A DNA stretch of 64,000 bases from Casuarina equisetifolia (Eukaryota; Streptophyta; Magnoliopsida; Fagales; Casuarinaceae). Positions 38,598 through 48,725 of the stretch are shown in pieces (position 1 is the stretch's first letter; each line of letters starts with the position of its first letter). Location: contig CM052357.1 of NCBI GenBank assembly GCA_028551475.1, positions 22,548,451 to 22,612,450 on the forward strand, in the 5' to 3' direction. The notes beneath the pieces are model-generated. The model saw nothing but the letters and a program-made list of their open reading frames with translations, made no database searches and was not told the DNA's origin. Made by a program: the position numbers and the translations under genes.

Positions 38598-40466
38598 TCA
38601 GAATTCTAGGTCAGAATTTAAATCATAGCTAGCCGAAGCTGACTGCATTGCCAACCCATCAACAATGCGATAAACCTCATTAGATCTAGGATGTGATGTA
38701 TCACCAACTAAAAATTTGTGTGCTTTATTATCCATTTCTATCCAACTACATGCAGTAGTTTTCTGCACTCTGTTACTTTTCATCAAATTCCGCACCTTAA
38801 AGGCTTCTTGCCATCTGCCAGCACTTGAATATATGTTGGACAGAAGAATGTAGTTCCCAGAGTTCTCAGGCTCGAGCTCTAGCAACTTCTTGACCGAGAG
38901 CTCTGCAAGCTCTACATCTGAATGGATTCTTGAAGCACTGAGTAAGGTTCCCCAAATCACAACATTAGGGCCCACTTCCATTCTGCATATAAACTCATAG
39001 GCATCTTTCAGTCTCCCAGATCTACAGAAGAGGTCCACAATACACGCATGATGTTCTATAGTTGGTGTAATCTCATAATCCAATTTCATGCTTCTGAAAA
39101 TCTGAAGCCCCAATTCAACGAGACCTGCATGGGTGCAAGCAGTCAATATGCCCACAAATGTTATATCATTTGGTATTACTCCAATATCTTTCATTTCCTG
39201 ATAAAGATTAATGGCATCCTCTGCAAAACCATTGGCTGCTAGACCTGCAATCAGCGAATTCCAACTAACAATATCTTTGTGAGGCATCTTATCAAATATC
39301 TGACGAGCTTTACTAATATCCCCACACTTGGAGTACATATCTAAGAGTGCAGAGGCTACATAAACATTGACAATATAGCCTTGGCTTTCTACAAACTCGC
39401 CTATTTGCTTGCCAGCTTCAAGTGATCCCAATTGAGAGCAAGCAGATAGAACACTAACAAGCGCAACATCATTAGGTTCAATTTGTTCCTTCTTCATGCA
39501 TTCAAAAAGCTCCAATGCCTCACTCGGTCTGCTGTTTTGGGCATAACCAGCAATCATGGCACTCCATGCTACAACATCTCTTCTATTCATGCAGTCAAAC
39601 TCCTGACGTGCATCATCAACTGCTCCACATTTCACATACATTTCCAACAATGCAGTACACACAAGCATATTCGAACGGAAGTTGTTCTCATCTATGAACT
39701 TCTTAATTCTCAACCCCATTTCCAAATCCCTAAGCTTAGCACATATAGAGAGCAAAGTGGTGACACAGACTTCATTAGGGCTATATCCCTCAGCGTGCAT
39801 TCTCTCAAAGATCTCCAAACCCTCAATATAATAGCCATTGTTTGCATAGCAAGAGATCAGAGAATTCCACGAAACAACAGTTCTCTCAGACATCTCATCA
39901 AACAACCGCTGCGCTGCTCTAACATCACCAGACTTGGAATACCCAGAAATCAAACAATTATAACAAATTGGATCCTTCATAGAAACCTCATCAAAAACTT
40001 TTTCTGCAGATTCTACATCACAATTCTTAGCATAAAAATCCACCAACGGAGTCTGAACAAAAAGATCAGAACCGAACCCGTATTTTACTACCAAAGAATG
40101 AATTTCTTTCGCTGCTTCAACAGCCAACAAAGAAGTACATGACTTCGTGACAGGTGGAATTGTGGAACACGCGACCCTGGTACCGCTACCATGCATCAAA
40201 ACAAACGCTTCTAAGGCGTTTTTGTGCAATGAAAGCTTGGAGTACGTGGAAATAATCGAACTATAAAGCACTTGATCCGGTTGAAGAATTCTATCAAACA
40301 CCTCGCCAGCATAGACAACAATCGACAAACGAAGCAATGTCCGAACGAAATTTCCAGTGAGAGTAGGATAGTTTGTGACAATCTGGGCGTGAACTTGCTT
40401 GATTTGCTTTATGTGCAAGGTCGAGTGAAGTAAATTTAGCAAATGGCGCTCCATATATGTGGGCAC
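38598..40466 (-). CDS. Pentatricopeptide repeat protein, PLS class with E-type C-terminus
   Basis: Intact single-exon frame of 622 aa, as usual for plant PPR genes. These proteins bind organellar RNA and take part in editing, splicing or stability in mitochondria or plastids. Repeats of the P, L and S types can be followed from about residue 65 to 520, with typical text such as VVSWNSLISCYANNG, DVVAWSAMIAGYAQN and DIVSWNSLIAGLAANGFAED. The E-type region follows (LELEPENSGNYILLSNIYSS, then SWIEMDNKAHKFLVGDTSHP). There is no DYW deaminase end, so an editing role would need a partner. A second Met at residue 5 could also be the start. It is divergent from the ABCA2-like gene, and its 3' part is copied at 15373-16040. 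The RNA target cannot be told from sequence. Confidence 0.93.
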   Translation of the reverse strand: MPTYMERHLLNLLHSTLHIKQIKQVHAQIVTNYPTLTGNFVRTLLRLSIVVYAGEVFDRILQPDQVLYSSIISTYSKLSLHKNALEAFVLMHGSGTRVACSTIPPVTKSCTSLLAVEAAKEIHSLVVKYGFGSDLFVQTPLVDFYAKNCDVESAEKVFDEVSMKDPICYNCLISGYSKSGDVRAAQRLFDEMSERTVVSWNSLISCYANNGYYIEGLEIFERMHAEGYSPNEVCVTTLLSICAKLRDLEMGLRIKKFIDENNFRSNMLVCTALLEMYVKCGAVDDARQEFDCMNRRDVVAWSAMIAGYAQNSRPSEALELFECMKKEQIEPNDVALVSVLSACSQLGSLEAGKQIGEFVESQGYIVNVYVASALLDMYSKCGDISKARQIFDKMPHKDIVSWNSLIAGLAANGFAEDAINLYQEMKDIGVIPNDITFVGILTACTHAGLVELGLQIFRSMKLDYEITPTIEHHACIVDLFCRSGRLKDAYEFICRMEVGPNVVIWGTLLSASRIHSDVELAELSVKKLLELEPENSGNYILLSNIYSSAGRWQEAFKVRNLMKSNRVQKTTACSWIEMDNKAHKFLVGDTSHPRSNEVYRIVDGLAMQSASASYDLNSDLEF

Positions 40467-42195
40467 GAGCGCTATGGCTGATTCATCTTTTTGTGTACTC
40501 GAGGAGCTTGAAAGTCACAAATTAAAGAGTAGTAGCATTTACCCAAAGGGAAGCAAAGTGAGTTTGGCAATTGCCTCCGGCCTATTTGAAACTAGCCGTT
40601 AAGAGTGGCGGGAATTTTCAAAATAAAAATTGTTTCGCATGTTTTGAAAGTCCCGTTAAAGTTTCTAACCTTTATGTTAATAAGAAAGTTAACAACAATT
40701 GTTAAAAGTAGATGTTGTCTTACATTAAAAATGTAAAAATATATTATTAAATTTATAAGTAACAAAATTTTTTTATTTAAAGTTATAATGTTTTGAAATA
40801 AATTTTCACGCTCTAATTTAGTATTAAGATCATAATAAGTTTATGTTTCGTAATCCTTTATGTTTCAAGTTGGTATTTAGTACACTTGCAATGTTTATGT
40901 TAACATGCAAGTAAGAGAAAGTTTTAAAGTTAAGTGTTGTTCTATATTAAAAGCATGGGAATGAAACATTAAACTTATAAATAATAAGATTTTTTTATTC
41001 ATAGAGTTTTGAAATAAATCATTATATTTTAATAATAATGAAAAAATTAAATTTATATATATATATATATATATAGTTACTTCTGATCATGAGAATTTGA
41101 CTTCCAAGGAGAATCTATAAGATCAACACGCATTTAAGGAACAAATGTGCACGAAACATACAATAAATGGGCCACTTTCCAAGGAGTTTGGTCAAAAGAA
41201 CAAAACTATTCAATCTTGTTCACACGCATTCGTCAACTCGTTGAATCTACAAGAGGCCGGAAATTGCTGCCATTTCTGATTACTTTATATATATTTGAAG
41301 CCTTATTTTCTTCATTAACAGTTACTTATAGCAGCTTATTCAATATATATATAGGTAAAAGAATATCTCATATAAAAAATTTTGGGTTGTTAAATTATAT
41401 TAAAAAACTATTTCTCTAGTCGAAATTAGTCTATAATAACAATGGGATGTTCATCGAATTCAGGTTTACTCATCAGCAACTTAAATGAATCATTCTTAAA
41501 ACCTCGTAGAACAACTTTGCACCGTCGACTGCAACGAACTTCCTTAACTTGACAACCAAGCAATCCGTTGTACTCTCCTCCATTCTTAAATTAACGGTCA
41601 TTCTTCAAATTTACACATTTGACCAGCCGCCGTATTCTTCTACTGAGATTATGACCAAATTGCCCTTCATCCTCGAGAATTAAGTGACGGAAGTGCCCTT
41701 TCGTTCGGGATTGTTAGACAACGACGGTGACGACGGCGACGCGACAACAGACGCCGGTAACTGCGGGCGGGCTAAATGTGACAGTTTCTGACTTTTGTAT
41801 CTGTCCCAATCAGTAACGTAACAGCCAAGATACATGCTTGCCAATCATGGCGGTCCGGCACTCTCACATATAAAAAAATATTAATTCTGTGGTTCAACAG
41901 AGCCCACGAGATTTCTTTATTTATTGGTTCATGTATGACTGATACGTTGGTCGAAAGCTTGAACAACAACTTCCTGGAAGCTCCGAGTCCGACAACAAAT
42001 AGTTGATCAGTGGCACGTTTCGTAGTTCCGTGGAAACTCAGACCCGATTTCTTCCGCTCAATGTAGCCTTCCATGACGCGAGCGAAACCGCGCCTTTTTA
42101 ACATTCCTCTGTCGTTAAAGGCCCCTCCCTCGTCGTTCTTCAGCTCCAACTTCACGTCCAAGGGACGATTCTCAGGAGCTGAAACTCGAATAACC
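40467..42195. promoter_or_regulatory. Divergent intergenic region between PPR and ABCA2-like genes
   Basis: About 1.7 kb that must hold the promoters of both genes. It is AT-rich, with an (AT)n run at 41053-41075. Open frames here (for example near 41147-41419) have no recognisable family. The last 200 nt before 42196 are more GC-rich and likely include the ABCA2-like 5' leader. No specific site is certain. Confidence 0.5.
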
Positions 42196-45100
42196 ATGAA
42201 CTTGCGGAGCGGTTTTCCGCTGCTCTGCCAGCAATATGTAGCGCTTCTGAGGAAGAACCTCCTGCTCTCGTGGCGGAACAAGAGATCCACATTCCTGCAT
42301 CTCTTCTCCTCCCTCTTCTTCATCTTTCTTATCTTTTGCATCCAGAAGGCTGTCGAGGCTCGCTTCTCCTCCTCTACGAACTTCCAAAGTGTGACGGATC
42401 CTGAGGCCCTAGTCTCGCCGCCGATTCTGCCCTGCGAGGACAAGTTCTTCGCCAAGCTTCCATGCTTCGACTTTCTCTGGAGCGGGAATGGGAGCGCCGT
42501 CGCCCGGAGGATTGTGAACGGCATCATGGCCAATAACCCTGGCAGGTCAATTCCATCCACCAAGGTAGGTGCTGTCGTTTCGTTGCTAAGAAAAGGAAAT
42601 GGAAGTGAAATGGTGGAGAATTGCGCCTTCAAGAGCTTTGGTTTTAAGTTTAAAAGGGGGAGTTTATTGAGTCTTAATCGAAGTTTCGATGTCGAGAATG
42701 CGAGAGAAACAACAATTTTGAGTGATTTGGTTATCAAAATTTTGGAATTCTTTTTTGTGTTTTAAGTCATTGGAAAAGTTGATTCTTTATGGAATGAGCT
42801 AGTTCATCGATCGGAAAAAAAAAAAAAAAAAGGAAGCTGGTAATTCAGAGAATTGAACATCCAATTGCGATAGAAAATTATAAATTCATTGATTTGTTTT
42901 TCCTTGTTTGTTTGCTGAAAATTGAAGGGAAGGGAAAGAAGGAACGAAAATTGAAAGCGTTCCGTTCAATCCCTTTGACGGGGTTCCTGCGGAAATTCTA
43001 ATTCTCTTTTTCTTTGGTCCTAAAAGTTTTACGGGAAAAGAATCTTGGGTTTGGTTGTTGAGGAGGTGGACGAAAAAGGAAGGTGTTTTGGACGATTGAG
43101 AAGTGGGAATTACAGTATACTCACATTTTAAGTGTGCCTGTTGTTTATGCAGGTTCAATCATTTGGAACACCAAGTGAAGTAGATGCGTGGCTGCTTAGT
43201 AATCCGATGAGGTGCCCAGGAGCTTTGCATTTTGTAGAAAGAAATGCTTCTGTGATTAGCTACGGTATACAGACTAATTCAACTTCAGTAGCAAAGCGAG
43301 GGACTTATGAAGATCCCACATTTAAGTTTCAAATACCACTTCAAATTGCTGCAGAGCGTGAGATTGCAAGATATTTGATTGGAGGTACTAGGTTTTAGTT
43401 CGTGTATTCTGTCGTCCTGTTCGGAATTTACTACTCGCATGGTTTTACATGACTTGCACTTTTTGCAATGGAATTAACGTACCACTGACTTGACGACTCT
43501 ATGCCTTTTCAGATGCAAGCTTTAGCTGGGTCGTTGGGTTCAAGGAATTCGCACACCCGGTAGTGCAAACTTTCTCTGCTGTGGCCGTAGCAGGACCTAC
43601 CTTTTTCCTTGCAACTGCCATGTTTGCTTTTGTATTTCAAATCAGTTCTTTGATCACAGAAAAAGAGCTTAAACTACGCCAGGTATTGACCTTCGACAAT
43701 CTGAAGTTAAATAGGTTTATTTGCTTCGCAGAACAATTCATTCTTGGTTTTGCACCCGCAGGCAATGAACATGATGGGCCTTTATGATTCTGCCTACTGG
43801 CTCTCATGGCTCACATGGGAGGGACTTCTCTCGCTTCTCTCTGCGCTTTTCTTAGTTCTCTTCGGCATGATGTTTCAGTTTGATTTTTTCTTGAACAACG
43901 GTTTTACGGTTGTGTTCCTTGTGTTCTTTCTTTTCCAACTCAATATGGTAAGACTATATCCTGCAAGCCCTGTAGATCGTTCTTTGGCCTTGTGTTAATG
44001 CATCGTGATTCTGGTTCTTATTAAAGGCGGCCCACTTTGAATGATCACCACTGATCTTTCTAACTTCTGTTGCTAGATTGGCTTTGCCTTCATGTTGTCG
44101 CCCTTCATTAGCAAGTCATCGTCAGCCACAACAGTGGGCTTCTCTATATTTATCGTTGGCTTTTTGACACAGGTATTCCATTGCTAAATAAATCTCTATT
44201 ATGGGAGTTAACTGGTTCGCTTGTACTAATATGTTTCCATCTTGTCTTTTCAGCTTGTTACAGTATTTGGATTTCCCTACACTCATACCTTCTCTTCTAC
44301 CTTAAGATCTGTCTGGTCACTGTTCCCACCCAATCTTCTTGCTCAAGCCCTAGTTCTTCTCGCCGGTGCAACTGAAACCTCTCAGGATGTGGGTGTGAGC
44401 TGGAGTAGACGGGCCAAATGTGCACCAAATGATACGGAGTGCTTAATAACAATTGTATGTATGGACTTTGAGTTCCAAACCCAAATTGATGATACATAGA
44501 TCATTATATACGTTCTAGCGAAAAATTGCATGTGACAACTCTCTCCATTTCTCATTTTTAATTCCTTTTTTTTTTCACTTTCTTTACTTCAATTTAAGCT
44601 GAATCCGTTCCCTTGTATTTATTTTGGATTTTCTTGTATTATTGACAGGATGACATTTACAAATGGCTCATTGCTACATTTTTTGTGTGGTTCCTATTGG
44701 CTATCTATTTCGACAATGTAATCCCAAATGCATCCGGTGTGAGAAAATCTACATTTTACTTCCTAAACCCTTGGTATTGGATGGGAAAAGGTGGAAGCAA
44801 AGTAAGAGGTAATTCATTTTGATTTTTATCCTCTGACCATGAGTTTTTCCCCATTTGCTGGAATCGTGACCAGTGTTTTTACCCCCTCTCTCGACCTAGA
44901 GGGTGGCATTTGTAGTTGCATAGGTTCTGTCCCGCGGCAGGAGCATATTACCCCAGATGATGAGGATGTCCTTGAAGAGGAAAACATAGTTAAACATCAA
45001 TCACAGGAAGGCATTGTTGATCCAAATGTTGCTGTTCAGATACGTGGTCTTGTAAAGACGTATCCTGGGACTCGACAGTTTGGCTGCTGTAGTTGCAAGA

Positions 45101-47899
45101 AGACTCCAACTTACCATGCTATACGGGTAAGCACCTCTTTCCAACTTTAGCTCTGGCCAAGCGAGAGAACCAAATTCAGTATTTTGTTCATATCTACCTG
45201 TTTATGTAGTTAACTACAAGGTCCTAGTGATGGATTTGCTAATAAGGAAGCTGGTTTATGCAATGCAACGAATCAGATATCCTATGCGTTCAATGCAGAT
45301 GCTTCTGTTTTTCCACCATAACCTCTTCGTTACTTTAGTTTTTATTATTCTTTTAGGAAATTTATGAATGGGCACAGGTAGAGGAGGGTGAACTACGTAC
45401 CTATATTATAGGTGTCAATAAATATGATTGATTGTTGATCTATGGTGTTGTAATCCGTAGTTAAGGTCCCACTATCCATCACTCTGGTAGTTATATATTA
45501 GATATGTTGATTTCTTCTCACCCACGTTTATGTTCTTTTTGTTGTCACAATCATGGAAGTTTGTTTTCTTCCCAATCTTAATTGTTACCTAGCATTATTA
45601 GGCTTACAGGTGACCGTAATGATGCTGACCTTTGGTAGTGTTTATCTTTTTTGGTGGTTTGCAACTTACCTTCAGGGTTTGTGGGTGAACTTTGCAAAAG
45701 ATCAGTTATTTTGTCTTCTTGGACCTAATGGAGCTGGAAAAACCACGACAATCAATTGTTTGACTGGCATTACACCAGTGACTGGTGGAGATGGTGATAC
45801 TCTCTCTGTGTCTCTCTCTCCCTCTCTCACAGCTTATCCTGTTGAAATAAAATGAAGCGAATGTAACATCAAATTTTGCCATGTGAACAGCATTAATTTA
45901 TGGAAATTCAATCAGAAGCTCAGTTGGCATGTCAAATATACGAAGAATTATAGGAGTTTGTCCCCAGGTGATCTATTAGAGTGTGTGTTGGGTTGCTGCA
46001 TGTTTTCAGTTATTTAGAACAAGTTACATGCTAACTTTTCTTGAATTTTGAATCCTTCAATAGTTTGATATCCTTTGGGATGAACTGTCTGGTCAAGAGC
46101 ACCTTCATCTCTTTGCCACTATCAAAGGCCTACCTCCCTCTTCAATTAAGTCGGTATGTAACACGCAAGCAGAATGGTATATCACCTACTTTCTTTCTTA
46201 CCACTTTTTTGAGATTTAAAATTCCCCAGACAGAATTGGGTTGCATTGAATTCTGATGATGAGAATTAGTTTTGATAGTTATTTTCATTTTTAAACGATT
46301 CTTCTCAAATGCAGATAGCTCGGGATTCATTAGCAGAGGTGAGACTCACAGAGGCAGCGAAAATGAGATCTGGGAGTTACAGTGGAGGAATGAAACGTCG
46401 CCTGAGTGTTGCAATAGCCCTTATTGGCGATCCAAAGTTGGTCATCTTGGATGAGCCGGTATGCAAATAGGAATATTGTTAATCAGGTACTTAATTTTCT
46501 TCATCTATTTACCAGAAGTTTCATTTTCCCTTTTAATCGGCAGACAACCGGCATGGATCCAATAACAAGAAGACATGTATGGGACATCATAAATGATGCA
46601 AAGAAAGGTCGTGCAATCGTCCTAACAACACATTCAATGGAAGAAGCTGACATTTTAAGTGACCGCATAGGAATCATGGCCAAAGGTCAGCTTCGCTGCA
46701 TTGGAACTTCAATCAGGTTGAAGTCACGGTTTGGCACTGGTTTTATGGCTACTATTAGCTTCTATGGAAACAAGAACGGAAAAACTCCACAGACTCCAGA
46801 AACTCATTCCCCTTCTCATGGAACTGCAGTTTCTACAATTCATCATGAGGCTGTGAAGCAGTTTTTTAAAGAAGTATGTGAAACAAGTAAATTGACTGAA
46901 GTTTTTCTTAACATAAAAGTGACAGTTTCTGACTAACTCTAATATTTTGACAGCGGTTGGATGTAGTACCAAAAGAGGAGAATAAAGCCTTTCTAACATT
47001 TGTGATTCCTCATGATAAAGAGGGTATATTGACGGTAAGGATCTTTATGCTGTGTTTTGTTTTTGCATTTTTTTTTTTTTAAATCCGCCCTCTGTAATCT
47101 TTATAAATGATTAGTGCGATTTCCACATGATTCGGTAACTTTAAAGTTTGCCGTTGTAGAGTGAATGAAATGTTTTGAGCTGCCATAAAGCATCAAGTAT
47201 GGCTCAAGCAGTAAAACCCTTTTAATTTTCCATTCATTGGATTAGTTCTCATATGGCTATCTTCATCACTTAGAATAACATTAATATTTTGTGCTAATCA
47301 ATTTTTGGTTTCCTCATTATCTACTTTCTTATCTTTCGCCCTTTTTTTCTCTGGTGCTGTAATCCTTAATAGAAATTTTTTGACGAGCTTCAAGAGAGAG
47401 AGGAGGAATTTGGTATATCAGACATCCAACTTGGTCTTACAACACTGGAAGAAGTTTTCTTGAATATTGCCAGGCAGGCAGAGCTAGACAGCGCGGCAAC
47501 TGAAGGGAGGATGGAGACCCTGACTTTAACATCTGGGGCCTTAGTTAAGGCAAGTGGAATTGCTTTCTCATTTATTTCACTATATTTAAAGAAGAAACAA
47601 GCTTTAGTGTACTCACAACATAACCTCTTACAACAATTATGCAGATACCTGTTGGAGCCAGGTTTGTGGGAATTCCAGGGACAGAATCTGCAGAGAATCC
47701 TAGAGGTATCATGGTAGAAGTGTACTGGGAGCAAGATGATTCCGGAAGCCTCTGCCTTTCTGGCCACTCGGCCGACATTCCAGTCCCTCCTAATGCTGAA
47801 CCAATGCCCTCAGCAGTGACTTCTGGAAGCAATCGCTTGGGCCGTTCAGGACGACTACACGGAATTGTGTTTGCTCCAAGTCAAATTGAAAATCTCTGA
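42196..47899 (+). CDS. ABCA2: ABC transporter A family member 2-like
   Basis: Complete half-size ABCA transporter, 970 aa, close to Arabidopsis ABCA2 as I recall it. Exons: 42196-42564, 43153-43384, 43513-43682, 43762-43947, 44077-44172, 44254-44454, 44649-44808, 44900-45126, 45676-45793, 45891-45967, 46064-46153, 46315-46458, 46544-46873, 46954-47034, 47373-47549, 47645-47899. Phases agree throughout. A transmembrane segment lies near residues 30-50, an outside or lumenal loop with [10 protein letters not shown] follows, then a membrane cluster in exons 3-7. ATPase motifs: Walker [10 protein letters not shown] near 563, signature [10 protein letters not shown] near 664, Walker B LVILDEP near 684, H-loop His near 720. 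Start chosen at [20 protein letters not shown], which fits the family; an in-frame ATG lies 123 nt upstream. Intron 15 has a GC donor. The substrate is unknown; membrane lipid transport is inferred from the family. Confidence 0.94.
47550..47644 (+). other. GC-AG intron in the ABCA2-like gene
   Basis: The exon ends GTTAAG and the intron starts GCAAGTGG, then ends TTATGCAG before ATACCTGTTGG. Joining at these points keeps the frame and the conserved family text (TSG, then IPVGAR). No GT donor nearby gives this join. AAG|GCAAGT is the usual strong form of a GC donor. Confidence 0.85.
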
Positions 47900-48725
47900 A
47901 CTCATTTACGTACTAGTTGCTTGTGTTCTGTACATTTACGAGTGCTCTAATAGAGTTGCATTTTAGCCACTTATACCGTGCATACTAGAACACCAGAAGT
48001 TTTTCCAGGATTTTGTTATATAGGGCAATGATTTATATACCACTACACTGTTTGTTTGCCTAGTTCAGCCTAATCCCTGTATCAGTAAAGATTATAATGC
48101 AGAGTTCATCGCTGTTGTTCTTGAAACGCTCGTCGCTTATTTTCCCCTTTGGCTTCAAAGGGGAGACATGTGGGATGGTTTTGAGTAACAGATTCATCTC
48201 TTACAGCCTACCTTTCTCACCCGATTTATTCCAAAGGGGATTCCTGGAATTAGCCAGGTCCACAATCCCTTCAGCAAAGTGACCGGGGGATTACGTCCAG
48301 TACCCTTTTCCTGCCACTTTGATAAACACTCAATTGCTTTGGCTTTGCGGGGAAACTTTGTCCTGGTCTCAATAGTAGGACATCACCACACATCAAGGTA
48401 CATGTTGATAGAACATTAGATGAAAAAAGGTCCAAGGTTCACTATCATATCCACTATGAATAAAACTATGAACAGCAGAATGCATGTCAAAACCAACCAC
48501 AGTTCAGATTGAAGTATGACCCAATAAACTTTGGAACCTATGATGTACATAAACTCAAAACACCCCAAATGCAGGAAAATCAGTAAAGGCGCTTGGCCCC
48601 AACACAACGCTCCAACTACAGTCAGTTACAGTTTTAGAACACTTGCAAAACAAACACAAATCAAACGCTCCACATGAAATTTTGCCTGCTTATGTTACTC
48701 CAGAAGACCCCATATCATGCACGAA
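47900..48725. other. Convergent intergenic region (3' ends of ABCA2-like and IQD genes)
   Basis: Both neighbouring genes end here, tail to tail, within 826 nt, so it holds both 3' untranslated regions and poly(A) sites. No coding sequence is supported. Overlapping 3' ends of opposite transcripts are possible but not shown. Confidence 0.6.

Larger units (their letters stand above)
25545..39295. repeat. Segmental tandem duplication, unit 2
   Basis: This is the partner of 1905-16040, in direct orientation. It contains the complete ABCA copy 2, the shared upstream region, and the 3' part of the intact PPR gene. Because the PPR reading frame continues unbroken past 39295 to its start at 40466, unit 2 is probably the ancestral location and unit 1 the added copy. 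Confidence 0.85.

Noticed and set aside
39483-40142. 219-codon open frame on the plus strand
   Set aside because: It lies wholly opposite the intact PPR gene, whose repeats and E-type end are clear; a long frame on the other strand is a by-product of that codon use.
41772-42737. 321-codon open frame on the minus strand
   Set aside because: It is antisense to exon 1 and the leader of the ABCA2-like gene and shows no family signature of its own.
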